Of a DNA stretch of 64,000 nucleotides, positions 39,301 through 48,045 are shown piece after piece. The number at the start of each line of letters is the position of its first letter. Position 1 is the first letter of the stretch. Source of the stretch: Calliopum simillimum (Eukaryota; Arthropoda; Insecta; Diptera; Lauxaniidae); contig OX638371.1 of the NCBI GenBank assembly GCA_951812925.1, positions 78,687,697-78,751,696 of the forward strand, given 5' to 3'. The translations under genes were made by a program, and so were the position numbers. The notes under the pieces are model-generated. The model was given only the letters and a program-made list of their open reading frames with translations, was not told where the DNA came from and made no database searches.

Positions 39301-42300
39301 AATAATACAATATCTTTCCTGGACCCTAAAGTTCCTGCTTTTGCGAGCTGTATTTAACAAAATTTCCCCTACTTTTTGTGTAGTTTGCCAAAATTCAAAA
39401 TAGTACACCTTCAGAATAACGCAGACAACCCTCTTATTAATAATTTATTAAGTTACTGTTGGATGTATCTACCCATCGGTTTGCTGCTATAAATGTTGAC
39501 TGTTATTTTTGTTACGCATTGTTGTTGCTTTTATTATTGCTGTAAATTATAATTTGTATTGTGTTCATTGTTGCCTTTTATAGATACTAACGTGGTTGCT
39601 TCTGTGCATCATCAGTAAAAAAAAATTTGAACAAAAAAAAAACCAATGTGGAAATGCAGAAGGGGAAATTTTCACATTCTCTTTCGCTACTCGAAAGTAA
39701 AAGAATAATATAAAAACATACAAATAGATACATACATATGTACATAATTATATGGTAGCGCCAATTCGTTGCTTAAGTCGAACATTTATGACAGTTTGAT
39801 GATGCGTCCATCAATAGTTAGATTGATGTACGGCTACAACTCTGGTGGCAACAGCAGTATCAAATCAATTTTATGGTAAATTAATGGAAAAATTACTGCT
39901 TAAAACATTTTTTGGGGTAAAGTTTATTGCTGACCAACATTTTCACAAGTGTGGTCCAAAAATTGATAATTTAATTTTAATTCGGTTACATTTCCAATGT
40001 TTTCGGTCATTGTAGGAATTGATTTTAACAGACAACCAATTTGCGGCGACCTCAGACCTAATAGGAAAAATCATCAGACTCGGAATCAGCAACCCTTAAT
40101 TAGTCAATAAAAGCTGTCGAGATCTCACTCAGAATATTGTGTTGCACAGTGTTATCGTATTCCTTTTTTAAGAGGTTTTCGGGAATGGGGGGATAGTAAC
40201 CTTATCAACTACTGGGAATCCCAAAAGCCCGCATGCCCGGCGGCCGAAAATTCTAATCAATCTGAAACGTATAGTAGAGGGTATTTTAAACCTCTGCGGA
40301 AAAGATACACTGAAATAATGGGCATGAATAAATTTTCCCGGTAAATTTTTCTCAGCCTGCAATGGATAATGCACGGTAGTCTGAGAAAAATTCCCAGGGA
40401 ATATTTATTTACGATAACCCCCAAATCAAGTCACGGCTAATAGAACTACCAACTAAAGCAGATGGGTCTGGTAAACAACCATTCCTGTAGACTCTGTTAT
40501 GAGGACTTGGAAACAGAAGAATATGTGTTATGAAGTCGCAGAACTAAGAACTTAGGCATTGAGTATATTTGTATGAATATATTTTTAAACAGTCCAGAAC
40601 TTTCGTGATAGGAAAAGATCTTTCTATTAAGGGGGGCTTCTCATGTAACACGTCAAAAAGTAGTTGTTTTTCAGGATTTTTTTTCACTCGGAAAATAAAA
40701 ACACACACAAATAATTTTTTGCATATATTTAAAAACATGTTTGAACTATAAAAAAAGCATTTTTTCAAAAACTAAAATGACAAAATGGCGGACTTATTAA
40801 ATGTCGCGTGTGTCGGATTTATCGCGGTACATTGTGGAGCCCAAAGTTTTTATCTGAAACATAAAACAAAATTTTTTTATTATTCAGCAGGGTTCCCCTG
40901 AGTGCATGAATGTCTGCAACTCCAAAAAATTCGATTCTACAATATTGAAATCACGTCTTGAAAAAAAGTGCTATTTTTTCGTCATTTTTTGTCGCTAAAT
41001 GGGGCTAAAAAGTGTATAAAATAACTTTTTTTCCACAATTTCAGACATTCATGCACTCGTTCAATTTATAATCTGCAAAACACTTTTTAGAAATCAAAAA
41101 TCGGTAAAGTAGTTTTTTCGCAATCGTGTACCGCGATTTTAAAACCATAGTTTTGAGAAAAAACGATTTAAAGTTTGAGTTCGCACACAAAGCGCGCCCA
41201 AGCGCGCTGGTTCAATCAATCATATTTTCCATAATATTTAGAGTTGAGTCATGAAACTTTGGGAATATACTCCCAAGACGTTATTCTATCAACCTATGAA
41301 AAAAAAAAAATCGATTTTTTGAAAATTTTACATGAGAAGCCCCCCTTAATCAAAATATTCAAAAATTTATTTTTATAGATTTACTTTCCTACTTTACAGG
41401 TGGAGACCAGCTGTGAGATGTATCGTGCCGTCATGGAGGAGGTTGCACGTTTTCTTGATCGTTATCACAATCAAAAGCAACAACAACTACTATATAACCG
41501 CAACAACAGTGCAGAACAAATTTCACGCTCCAAAAGTATGTACCACGTCTACGGTGGTGGTGGAGGTGCAGTAGAAAAAGGCGAAACCTTAAGCCATGAG
41601 ATAAAATTGAATTGTAGTGAAGAAGCGCCCGCCACCTACTTACGTGCAAGAAGCAGCACTAATCTGGTTGATTCAAAACAAATGCCGAAAACAACAAGAA
41701 CAATGGGACACAAAATCACAAAATTAACAACTGGAAGCATAGACGATCAGCAGCTTTATGATGTTTTAGAACCAGCAAATGCCTATACCGCGTTCAAGGA
41801 CTTTACATGGTAAGCTCTCTTACTTGTTAATGTGTAGAATTCAAATCAACTACTTTTTTCCTTACAGGCGTCGTTCTCCCAAGAAATTAAACGATTTGAA
41901 AATCTTAAGTAGTGCTGCTGCCATAGAAGAGAAACTTAACCAGGAGGCATTCCGACTTTCACGCACCATACACAATTTACTTAATACCTCGACACAACAA
42001 CCCGATTTGACTCTCCATCGCAACTCATTAGCCGGAGGAGTTGTGCTAGAACGACTGAGTAAAACACCAGCGACAGCATCAATTATGACCTTGAATCAAC
42101 CATTACATAACTCCACCAGTATAACGATAGCTGCAACCAGCAATGTTGGTGCGAACTCCGGTTCAGATTCATCTTCAATCGTGATGCCAGCAGCTAAAAC
42201 CAACAACCACCATCTCGCTAATGCCAATGCCGCCGAGATACTTTTTTTGCGCTCTATCAACATGCGTGATTCGCGTCTATCGCTACGCAGTTCCACAGAT

Positions 42301-42843
42301 AGTTCCGTACATTCAACATCGTCATCATCAAAAGTTGAAACTGATGAGGAACAGCACTATCATCATCCGCCACATTTGGCAACGACGACGTCAGCACCAA
42401 AACCAATACCAACACAGTTGGGATCTACAACGGAAGATGAAAGTGGTTTCAGCTCAATTAGCTCATTTCAAGACATTGGAGTGCCGCTTTGTTCAACGAT
42501 GATTTCGCAGAATTGTGGTGGCGGTGGCGCCAAAGGAGATGTATCATCAGATAATGGAATTATATCTTCCAATGAATTAAACAATTCATTTGTTGGCTTA
42601 GAATTTCAAGTTGATAGCCGCAATTCAACGTTGAAAGCGCCACCGTTGCCGCCACTACCACCACCACAAATGTCTTCACAGCAAGAGGCGAATAATGTTG
42701 TGGGCGTGCCACTTAAAGCGACACATGATATGCAACATCGTTGGGATTCGCCATCCAAAACATATCGTAATATGCCAAGCAAATTTCAACAGCGTTTTTC
42801 AGCGTTATCTAACGATGATTCAGCAACGGTGCTTTGGGTCTAA
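24060..42843 (+). CDS. Unrecognised coiled-coil / Ser-rich protein, 3' part (exons join 24060-24323, 41400-41809, 41868-42843)
   Basis: Three exons with good splice sites join in phase to 549 residues plus a stop. Counting from the first visible residue, 5-23 are mostly Asp, 38-55 are Gln/His-rich, and about 68-115 are heptad-like (LLQNQVDTLQWQLKQ, then VETSCEMYRAVMEEVARFL), spanning the 17-kb intron without a break. This supports real exons. The rest is Ser/Thr/Asn-rich, with RSKSMYHVY, RARSSTNLV, W-RRSPKK and a Pro-rich stretch near the end. No enzyme motif, signal peptide or membrane segment is visible. The start lies upstream, probably outside the window. I do not recognise the family; a cytoskeletal or scaffold-like role is only a guess from the coiled coil. 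It converges on pebble. Confidence 0.75.
24324..30048. other. First part of a 17-kb intron, no gene seen
   Basis: Between the donor at 24324 and the acceptor at 41399. Short frames here lack coding character. A locally GC-rich patch at 27360-27432 (gcctggggtggtggccccca) looks like repeat tail. 27900-27985 repeats the start of the 13234 element. CAACAACAACAACAACAG is at about 29440. Confidence 0.5.
27900..27985 (+). repeat. Second copy of the 13234 repeat start
   Basis: cacggagaaaaaaaaaagta followed by cttgctactttatttctcat matches 13236-13320 at almost every base, diverging after 'gtgacaact'. No inverse end was found nearby, so this is a fragment or a differently deleted copy. Confidence 0.65.
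30051..30295. mobile_element. Partial copy of the GTACAATCATTTGGG palindromic element
   Basis: Starts TA-GTACAATCATTTGGGAG like the full copy at 30583. It then jumps to internal sequence (gttcatgagttatcg, ataagcagcatgcac, ggatatctcctgagtta, cacaatatttttct) that in the full copy lies in the arm. An internally deleted or rearranged relative directly next to the complete element. Confidence 0.65.
30581..31934. mobile_element. 1.35-kb near-complete palindromic element
   Basis: Starts TAGTACAATCATTTGGGAGG and ends CCAAATGACTGTACTA. If TA is the target duplication, the element proper is GTACAATC...GACTGTAC. The arms are about 650 bp each, meet at a spacer of about 20 bp near 31233-31251, and hold the same sequence in both directions. 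Examples: tgcgggatttttgcaaatga on the left and its complement on the right, and paired aaatatctcgtaaactatag-like segments. Open frames of about 70 residues appear symmetrically on both arms but only because the arms match. No transposase; non-autonomous. Confidence 0.85.
31935..32399. other. Intron sequence, no gene seen
   Basis: AT-rich, with a gtggtgccacgcctcc repeat box at about 32170. No coding evidence. Confidence 0.4.
32400..32965. repeat. Repeat with inverted arms around 32570-32960
   Basis: The left arm (about 32570-32692) has atggggaaatctcagcaaac, acatgtggcacccgatt and gaccgcgaattatcaatttt. The right arm (about 32836-32945) has the complements aaaattgataattcgcggtc, ggtgccacatgtttgaaaaa and gctgagatattccccat. 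The spacer is about 140 bp. A fragment of the 22740 repeat precedes it. Confidence 0.7.
32966..34199. other. Intron sequence, no gene seen
   Basis: Short frames at 33035-33229, 33463-33666 and 33821-34093 have no recognisable similarity and no flanking splice signals that I trust. Confidence 0.4.
34200..34440. repeat. Tandem 'aaataacgcccaa' array
   Basis: Two direct copies of a unit of about 83 bp (ggaaataacgcccaaggaaa ... ttattttcatataaatttgg) start at about 34204 and 34288. After them comes an inverse run (tttgggcgttatttcctt). The same unit makes the inner parts of the palindrome that follows and a smaller array at 51895. Confidence 0.85.
34439..35817. mobile_element. Foldback-like element: 1.38-kb palindrome with gggcgttatttc arrays
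   Basis: Two arms of about 630 bp (34439-35067 and 35187-35817) are inverted and almost identical; over a 71-codon stretch the two translations differ at one residue. The outer arm has gaatgcaaccaaaatgttcg and gtgtgggcacccctcttttt; the inner arm is an array of irregular aaataacgcccaaa units. The central spacer (35068-35186) is also made of array units. This layout, long terminal inverted repeats with tandem subrepeats, resembles Foldback (FB) elements of Drosophila by structure only. No transposase gene is present. Confidence 0.85.
35818..38389. other. Intron sequence, no gene seen
   Basis: AT-rich; the frame at 36936-37280 is low complexity (Lys/Asn/Ile, poly-A encoded). A gcacacataaataag region and a poly-A run at 37250 are the only notable features. 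Confidence 0.4.
38390..38918. mobile_element. GC-rich element with TAGAGCTGG / CCTAGCTCTA ends, hAT-like
   Basis: Starts tagagctggacacgtgac and ends gcccgcacctagctcta, giving imperfect short terminal inverted repeats. Inside, subterminal ggcccgggc-type boxes occur in both orientations (about 38407-38492 and 38805-38905), standing out in AT-rich surroundings. hAT-superfamily ends often read TAGAGNTGG. The flanking 8 bases (atagagac, ctacaaat) match only partly, so the assignment is tentative. No transposase frame. Confidence 0.5.
38919..40316. other. Intron sequence, no gene seen
   Basis: Short frames only. An aagaaagcaaaacaagaaaa stretch and a ttgttgttgcttttattatt stretch are low complexity. 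Confidence 0.4.
40317..40424. mobile_element. Hairpin MITE copy A (about 108 bp)
   Basis: aatgggcatgaataaatttt ... ctcagcctgcaatgg pairs with gtctgagaaaaattc ... atatttatttacgataaccc. The two halves are reverse complements with mismatches. Two sister copies lie at 43199-43311 and 43355-43450. Confidence 0.75.
40630..41346. mobile_element. 717-bp element with AGGGGGGCTTCTCATGTAA ends
   Basis: The left end AGGGGGGCTTCTCATGTAA and right end TTACATGAGAAGCCCCCCT are inverted and near-perfect for about 19 bp. TA flanks both (40628-40629 and 41347-41348), suggesting a TA target duplication and Tc1/mariner-type mobility. The interior has tttcagacattcatgcactc-like and cgcgcccaagcgcgc segments but no open transposase. 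It ends only 53 bp before the next exon. Confidence 0.8.
41400..41809 (+). CDS. Exon of unrecognised + strand gene: coiled coil end, Ser-rich
   Basis: Acceptor ctactttacag ends at 41399; donor GTAAGC starts at 41810. The 410 bp start in phase 0 (VETSCEMYRAVMEEVARFLD) and leave two bases of a Trp codon (TG). Contains a GGGGG run and RSKSMYHVY. Confidence 0.8.
41868..42843 (+). CDS. Last exon of unrecognised + strand gene
   Basis: Acceptor ttttttccttacag ends at 41867. The first base completes Trp, then RRSPKKLNDLKILSSAAAIE follows; TAA is at 42841-42843. The 976 bp encode a Ser/Thr/Asn-rich region, with a His-Pro patch (HYHHPPHL), a Gly run and PPLPPLPPPQ (possible SH3 or EVH1 ligand, inference). 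The last residues are FSALSNDDSATVLWV; a terminal hydrophobic tail of the TVLWV type could bind a PDZ domain, but that is speculative. Confidence 0.8.
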
Positions 42844-43198
42844 AAGCATCCACTCAATATGGGAGGGCGTACGCAATTTGCCGTTTTTATTGCCGTTATT
42901 GCATTTTTTTAAGATTTTTATATTTATTTCTTTTAACTTATTATGTACGTTTTAGCCGTAATTGTAATTCAAATGTAATGTTTGTAAATTAAGTTGGTAA
43001 TGATTGATTCAAAGAGTGCACCGCCCAAAGTACAATGATTTTTGCTTTAGGTTGATGATTTTTTTCCAACCTACTATCATATGCAACATTCCCAAAATAA
43101 TTCCAATATATATTAACGTTGCAAATCAATTGGAGGAACATGGAGATCTAGCCTAACTATCAAACGTTGATATTTGAGTCAAGTGAAAATCATTCACA
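42844..43198 (+). other. 3' flank / probable 3' UTR of the + strand gene
   Basis: AT-rich sequence after the stop. I see no AATAAA in the first 350 bases; the first gaataaat lies inside the hairpin MITE at 43212, so that insertion may supply or displace the polyadenylation signal (inference). Confidence 0.4.
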
Positions 43199-43311
43199 TT
43201 GGAGATTATCGTGAATAAATATTCCCGGGGAATTTTACTCTGACTGCAATGGAGAATGCAAGGCAGTCTGAAGAAAACTGCTCGGGAATATTTATTCATG
43301 TTAACACCCAT
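43199..43311. mobile_element. Hairpin MITE copy B
   Basis: ttggagattatcgtgaataa ... ctctgactgcaatgg is matched in inverse by ggcagtctgaagaaaac ... gggaatatttattcatgtta. Arms of about 50 bp with a short loop around gcaatggagaatgc. Confidence 0.8.
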
Positions 43312-43354
43312 TCTGTAAAAAAAAGAGACGCATAAAATTTCTACAACAAACACA

Positions 43355-43450
43355 ATTGGGATTATCGTGAATAAATATTCCCGGGGAATTTTTCACAGAC
43401 TGCCGTGCATTCTCTATTGCAGAGAATATTGATTCACGATAACCCCCAAT
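43355..43450. mobile_element. Hairpin MITE copy C
   Basis: attgggattatcgtgaataa ... cacagactgccgtgc is matched by an inverse arm that is slightly deleted and ends attcacgataacccccaat. Its ends attggg/cccaat are more symmetrical than in copies A and B. Only about 44 bp separate it from copy B. Confidence 0.8.
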
Positions 43451-44118
43451 ATTTCAATAATTTTCAGAGTTTCTCGGATCTACAACACCCATTGAAAATT
43501 TTTGTGATTTTGAAACGCTGACACCCTTAAATTAAACCATGGTTTCTTACTGTAAACATAGCGTTTTCTTCTTAAACAAATTTTTTTGAAATCTGATAAA
43601 AACATTTCAGTCCAAAAAAGATTCTTCAAGATGAGGCTTCCGACATCACAGTTGAGACCGAATAAGTTACATATGAATTAAAATTTTTTGAAACGGGCAC
43701 AGTAAAAACTAACTTGCTCAACTCAAACTTTTTTGGTGGTTCTTTGAAGAGTTTTTGTCCAGGATTATTGCCTTTATATTTTTTTTTTTTTTGATTACAA
43801 TTTTTTTTAAAACTTATAAGCATGTGAGTTTTTATGTACGTCTTTCTTTAAAATTGCGATTTCTCCGTAAATATTGAGCGAAAATTTATGAAATTTTTTT
43901 GGAAGGACTAAAAATAATTAAAAATTTAGATGAAATAAACTTTTCATAAAAATTTTTTCAAATTTCTTGTAAATAATGCACTTTATAATAAACAAAAAGA
44001 TGTTAAAGCAATACCTCCTACCCATAACTAAAAACAACATTTTTACACAGAATTGTTCTCTAAAATCAGCATAACATTTCTATGAAAAAAAATTGGAGGA
44101 ACTTTCAGTAATAAAAAA
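43451..44118. other. Intergenic DNA, no gene seen
   Basis: AT-rich, short frames only. Confidence 0.4.
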
Positions 44119-45255
44119 GTTACGCATACTTAAATGCCGCTACATAGGCGCCTTGCCTATGCGATTCACACATACGTGCATTCTCAATTTCTACATGAAT
44201 TAGGCACACTGCTCCTGAAGCATCATTAAGTTCAACTAAAATGGCAACGTATACTGAATGTCTCAAAGTGTTTGTAATGTTATTCTGATGAAATATCACT
44301 TTGAATCAAAATCGTAGCTGATTTTTTTTTTGAAAATATCTCGATTTTTCCAATTGGGGCATTTTCCCATACAAAAAGAAAAAAAAAAAAATTTTTAACT
44401 ACATTAAAGAAAAATTAAAATAATCACAATCAATGTGTTTTGCGATGCTAAACGCGAATCCAACCTCAGAATTGGTCTATCGTGTATAGTTTATGAGATA
44501 TTGTAGCCTAAAAACCAAAAAAAAAATCTTTTTTTGCCATTTTTTGAAGCTATATAACTTTGTAACATATCATTTATTCGTCAAATGTGGCTTAGATACT
44601 TGAAAGCCCCAATCTTTTCCTTTAAAACCTAATTTAAATTATATTTATATCTCCATGCTTCTAAGAGATATCGTAGACCGAAATATTGTCAAAACGGGTT
44701 TTTTGCACTTTTGTGTCTTTTTAAGTTAGGATATCTTTGAGGAAAAAAAAGATATCAACATAATTTAAATTAGGTTTTAAAGGAAAAGATTGGAACTTTC
44801 AAATATCCAAGCCACATTTGACGAAGAAATGATATGTTACATAGTTATATAGCTTCAAAAAATGGCAAAAAACGATTTTTTTTGGTTTTTAGGTTACTAT
44901 ATCTCATAAACTATACACGATAGAGCAATTCTGAGGTTGGATTCGCGTTTAGCATCGCAAAACACATCGATTGTGATTATTTTAATTTTTCTTTAATGTA
45001 GTTAAAAATTTTTTTTTTCTTTTTGTATGGGAAAATGCCCCAATTGGAAAAATCGAGATATTTTCAAAAAGGAATCAGCTACGATTTTGATTCAAAGTGA
45101 TATTTCATCAGAATAACATTACGAACACTTGGAGACATTCAGTATGCTTCAGGAGCAGTGTGTAGGATTTGTTATGTTGAAACGGCATGCAGCGGTGAAA
45201 TGCGAAAATCACATAGGCAAGGGGCCTTTGTAGCGGCATTTAAGTACGCGCAACT
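44119..45255. mobile_element. 1.14-kb palindrome, arms about 500 bp
   Basis: The left arm starts gttacgcatacttaaatgcc and has gctacataggcgccttgcct; the right arm ends with the complements aggcaaggggcctttgtagc and ggcatttaagtacgcgcaac. Inner pairs include gattcgcgtttagc / gctaaacgcgaatc and ttttcctttaaaacctaatt / its inverse. The spacer is about 110 bp around 44645-44755. No coding capacity. Lies between the two convergent genes. Confidence 0.8.
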
Positions 45256-46007
45256 ATATCCAGTGAAAAATCGACTTCAATTCAGCCATATTTTGACATT
45301 ACGATCAAATTGAAAAAATGAATGAGTATTAGCCAAATTCTCCCAGTTCAGACTTTAAAATCACTGAATATCTAATGATACAGCTTAGCCAATGGAAAAA
45401 TTGTCCAGAGCTCAACTGAAAGATTAACCATGCTGGAGTCAAACACTAAAAACGCTTGAGGCAAGCTAGTGGCTTAGTTTGGCCAGTGGGGAATTGACAA
45501 ACTAAGGGAACATTTGAGTCTAATTCAAAGCCTATGACAAAATTTATACAGTGAAGAAACTAGCGACTGGAAAATTTTTATCAGATCATAATTTAAAGTT
45601 TAATCAAAATAGAGTCAAATTGTTTAAAATTTATCGCTGTCGAGTTTTGAAATGTCATGTCACCATTCGCCAAACTATTTACAGAAACAAAAATGATGAC
45701 ACACAAAATTTACAAATGGTTTGACAGAACACAACGCTAAAACAGGATGTTAACATGTGGCGCGGTCTGATAGAACAAACTTAAATCTCCCAGAGATCGA
45801 ACTGAGTTTTTGATCTTACAGAATAAAGGACAATATTCTGAAACGAATGAGGCCAAATTTGTTAAATAATGGCGAAATTCAAAAAGTACATTTAATGTTT
45901 TAGTTTGGATTTATGTTGTTAAAGATCGGAAAAATTCGGTTTAATGCTATCAAGCAATAAAATATTCACTAAAGCCATAGTTCATCTTGAGATATATGAA
46001 TATATAT
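45256..46007. other. Intergenic DNA, no gene seen
   Basis: No open frame of note and no repeat partner recognised inside the window. Confidence 0.4.
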
Positions 46008-46770
46008 AAAGGCTTGTTCCAGAGTCGGTGCGACGTCAATTACTTTTCATTTTGCAAGCTTATTGATGAAAACGGTGAGTCGCTCTGTAAAAAGTATATG
46101 GCTCTCTTTTGTGGAGAATTACATACTCTAAGGATAGCATTTATATGAAAAAATTAACTTCATTTTTTAAAAAAACAGCGAAACGGTCAAGAAATTCTTT
46201 TTATCCATTACCTCCTAAACATTTACGTTTTGGTTTACAAAAAGGATTATCAGACCTGTTCCATAATCCGCGTGGTTTCAATTACTTTTCATTTAGGAGG
46301 CTATATGATGAATAGGATGAGTCACACGATAAAAAGTATCAGAATCTTTTTCGTAGAAAATTACAGGTTCTACAAATAACATTGATTTATATTTACGAAA
46401 AAGTAACCGTTTCGGAAATATTTGATACAGACGAATTTTTCGACTTTTTGCCGTTTTTTGAGAATATTTCCTAAACGGTTACTTTTTCGTTAATGCAAAT
46501 CAATGTTATTTGTATTACCTGTAATTCCCACAAAAAAGATTCGCATACTTTTTATCGTGTGACTAACCATTTTCATCAAAAAGCCTCCTTAATGAAAAGT
46601 AATTGAAAACACACGGATTACAGAACAGGCCTTTATTATTTGTAGAGTATAGGGTTTCCAACAAAAAAGATTCAAATACTTTTTATTGTACGACTAACCG
46701 TTTTCATTCAAAAATCTATCGGAACGAAAAGTAATTGAAATCGCATGGATTCCGGTACAGGCCTGATAAA
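46008..46770. mobile_element. Foldback repeat: two direct plus two inverted units
   Basis: A unit of about 120 bp (ggcctgttcc ... caattacttttcattt ... gatgaaaacggtgagtc ... aaaaagtat) appears near 46011 and 46250 in one direction and near 46630 and 46765 in the other. At the centre, aaaagtaaccgttt (about 46398) pairs with aaacggttacttttt (about 46473). The uneven unit spacing shows indels. No coding capacity. Confidence 0.75.
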
Positions 46771-47523
46771 TAACTTTTCGTGCAAATAACGCAAACACGA
46801 AATTTTGACCTGAGTTTTGGTCTGTGCTTTGGTGTGTTAAGGCTGATTTTCACAAAAGGTTGGTTCATAAAAATATCAATAGAAATCAAACATCAATGTA
46901 CTATATTATGAGTGAGTATCCTTTGAACTAGTTTTCTTAAAGCCTTAATATTTTTTATAGTAATTCAGTTACTTATTTTGTGTAGTACTAGAATGTTTAG
47001 TGCCTTTTACAAATAATACATATTTTTTTAATATTTTAAAATAAAATTAATACAAGAATAGCTCAAAAATTGAATTTTGATCTTTAACTTTAATATATTT
47101 TAGTCTTGAATGCGAAGTTATTCGAAAATTTCAAATTACTGAAATTATAATCAATAATTTTTAACCATACCTGATGGAACATAGAGAGTTTTCAAAATAT
47201 TTTAGGTTTTTCTTATTTTAAGGAATAAGTTTTATTGTTATACACTTTATTCTGAATATAAATAAAAAACATTAAAATCTCTTAAACTTAAAACCGACTT
47301 GCAACATTTATGGAAATCTATAATCAAATTTGAGTTAAAACTTTTGTACATTTTATGGCTATATATTTGTTGAAATAAGTACATGCCCAATGATTAGCAT
47401 TTAACGTGTTATAGTTATGTATTATATAATAAGCTGTATTTTGTATTGTATTTTTTCAATAAATCAATAAATAAGAATTTTGAGAACATGCAAATGAGGT
47501 CCACGCCGAAAAAATGCTTTATT
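46771..47523. other. Intergenic DNA, no gene seen
   Basis: AT-rich. Several aataaa strings occur on the + strand (for example at 47456-47475) but are too far from the + strand gene to be assigned to it with confidence. Confidence 0.4.
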
Positions 47524-48045
47524 TTATGTTTTAGAGGAAAATAACCATTTGTCGCGATCCCTTGCGATGACTTTGATCTCTTGCCACGACTTTCCCCGAT
47601 TCTTGTATTTCCTTTTCCAGGGACCTTTTCCAGATGGTTTTGGGTCTAACACGTCCTCTACTGCCTTGTGGATTCCACTCAAGAGCCTGGCGACAGACTT
47701 CGCTGTGTGGTTTCCGGAGAGCATGACCAAACCATCTCCACTTGCGCAGCTTGAAACCGATTTCACATTCGAACCAAAAATACGCACTTACGTTTTGGAG
47801 GATATAACGGAAGCCCATATTTTGTTCAGTTCACCAAACGCTCCTTTCGCATTTGCTATTCTTGAGCTGATATCCACTTTTGCTCCACCACTCATGGAGA
47901 TAATGCTGCCTATATACGTGAAGCTGCCGACGTTTTTAATGTCATCATTGCCAGCTTTAAACGTGATGTCATTCCTGTTTTCGTTCAGCTTCATGCTTTT
48001 AGCCTTGGATGCGTTGATTTTTACGCCGGTCTTTTGTGATTCCAA
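47524..48045 (-). pseudogene. Non-LTR retrotransposon reverse-transcriptase C-terminal fragment
   Basis: On the - strand 48045-47790 reads KTGVKINASKAKSMKLNENR, then FTYIGSIISMSGGAKVDISS, RIANAKGAFGELNKIWAS and (next frame) LRIFGSNVKSV. This is the thumb/connection region of non-LTR reverse transcriptases. It then skips straight to KLRKWRWFGHALRKP, ALEWNPQGSRGRVRPKTIWK and a tail with VIARDRDKW in another frame. So the segment between NVKSV and the RKWRW box is deleted and a frameshift is present. The RKWRW-GH-LRK tail is most like RTE-type elements, but I am not sure of the clade. The 5' part is absent. Confidence 0.85.

Noticed and set aside
41431..42502. Antisense and alternate-frame open frames over the + strand exons
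   Set aside because: Shadows of the real exons: the main frame has matching splice phases and biased composition, the others do not.
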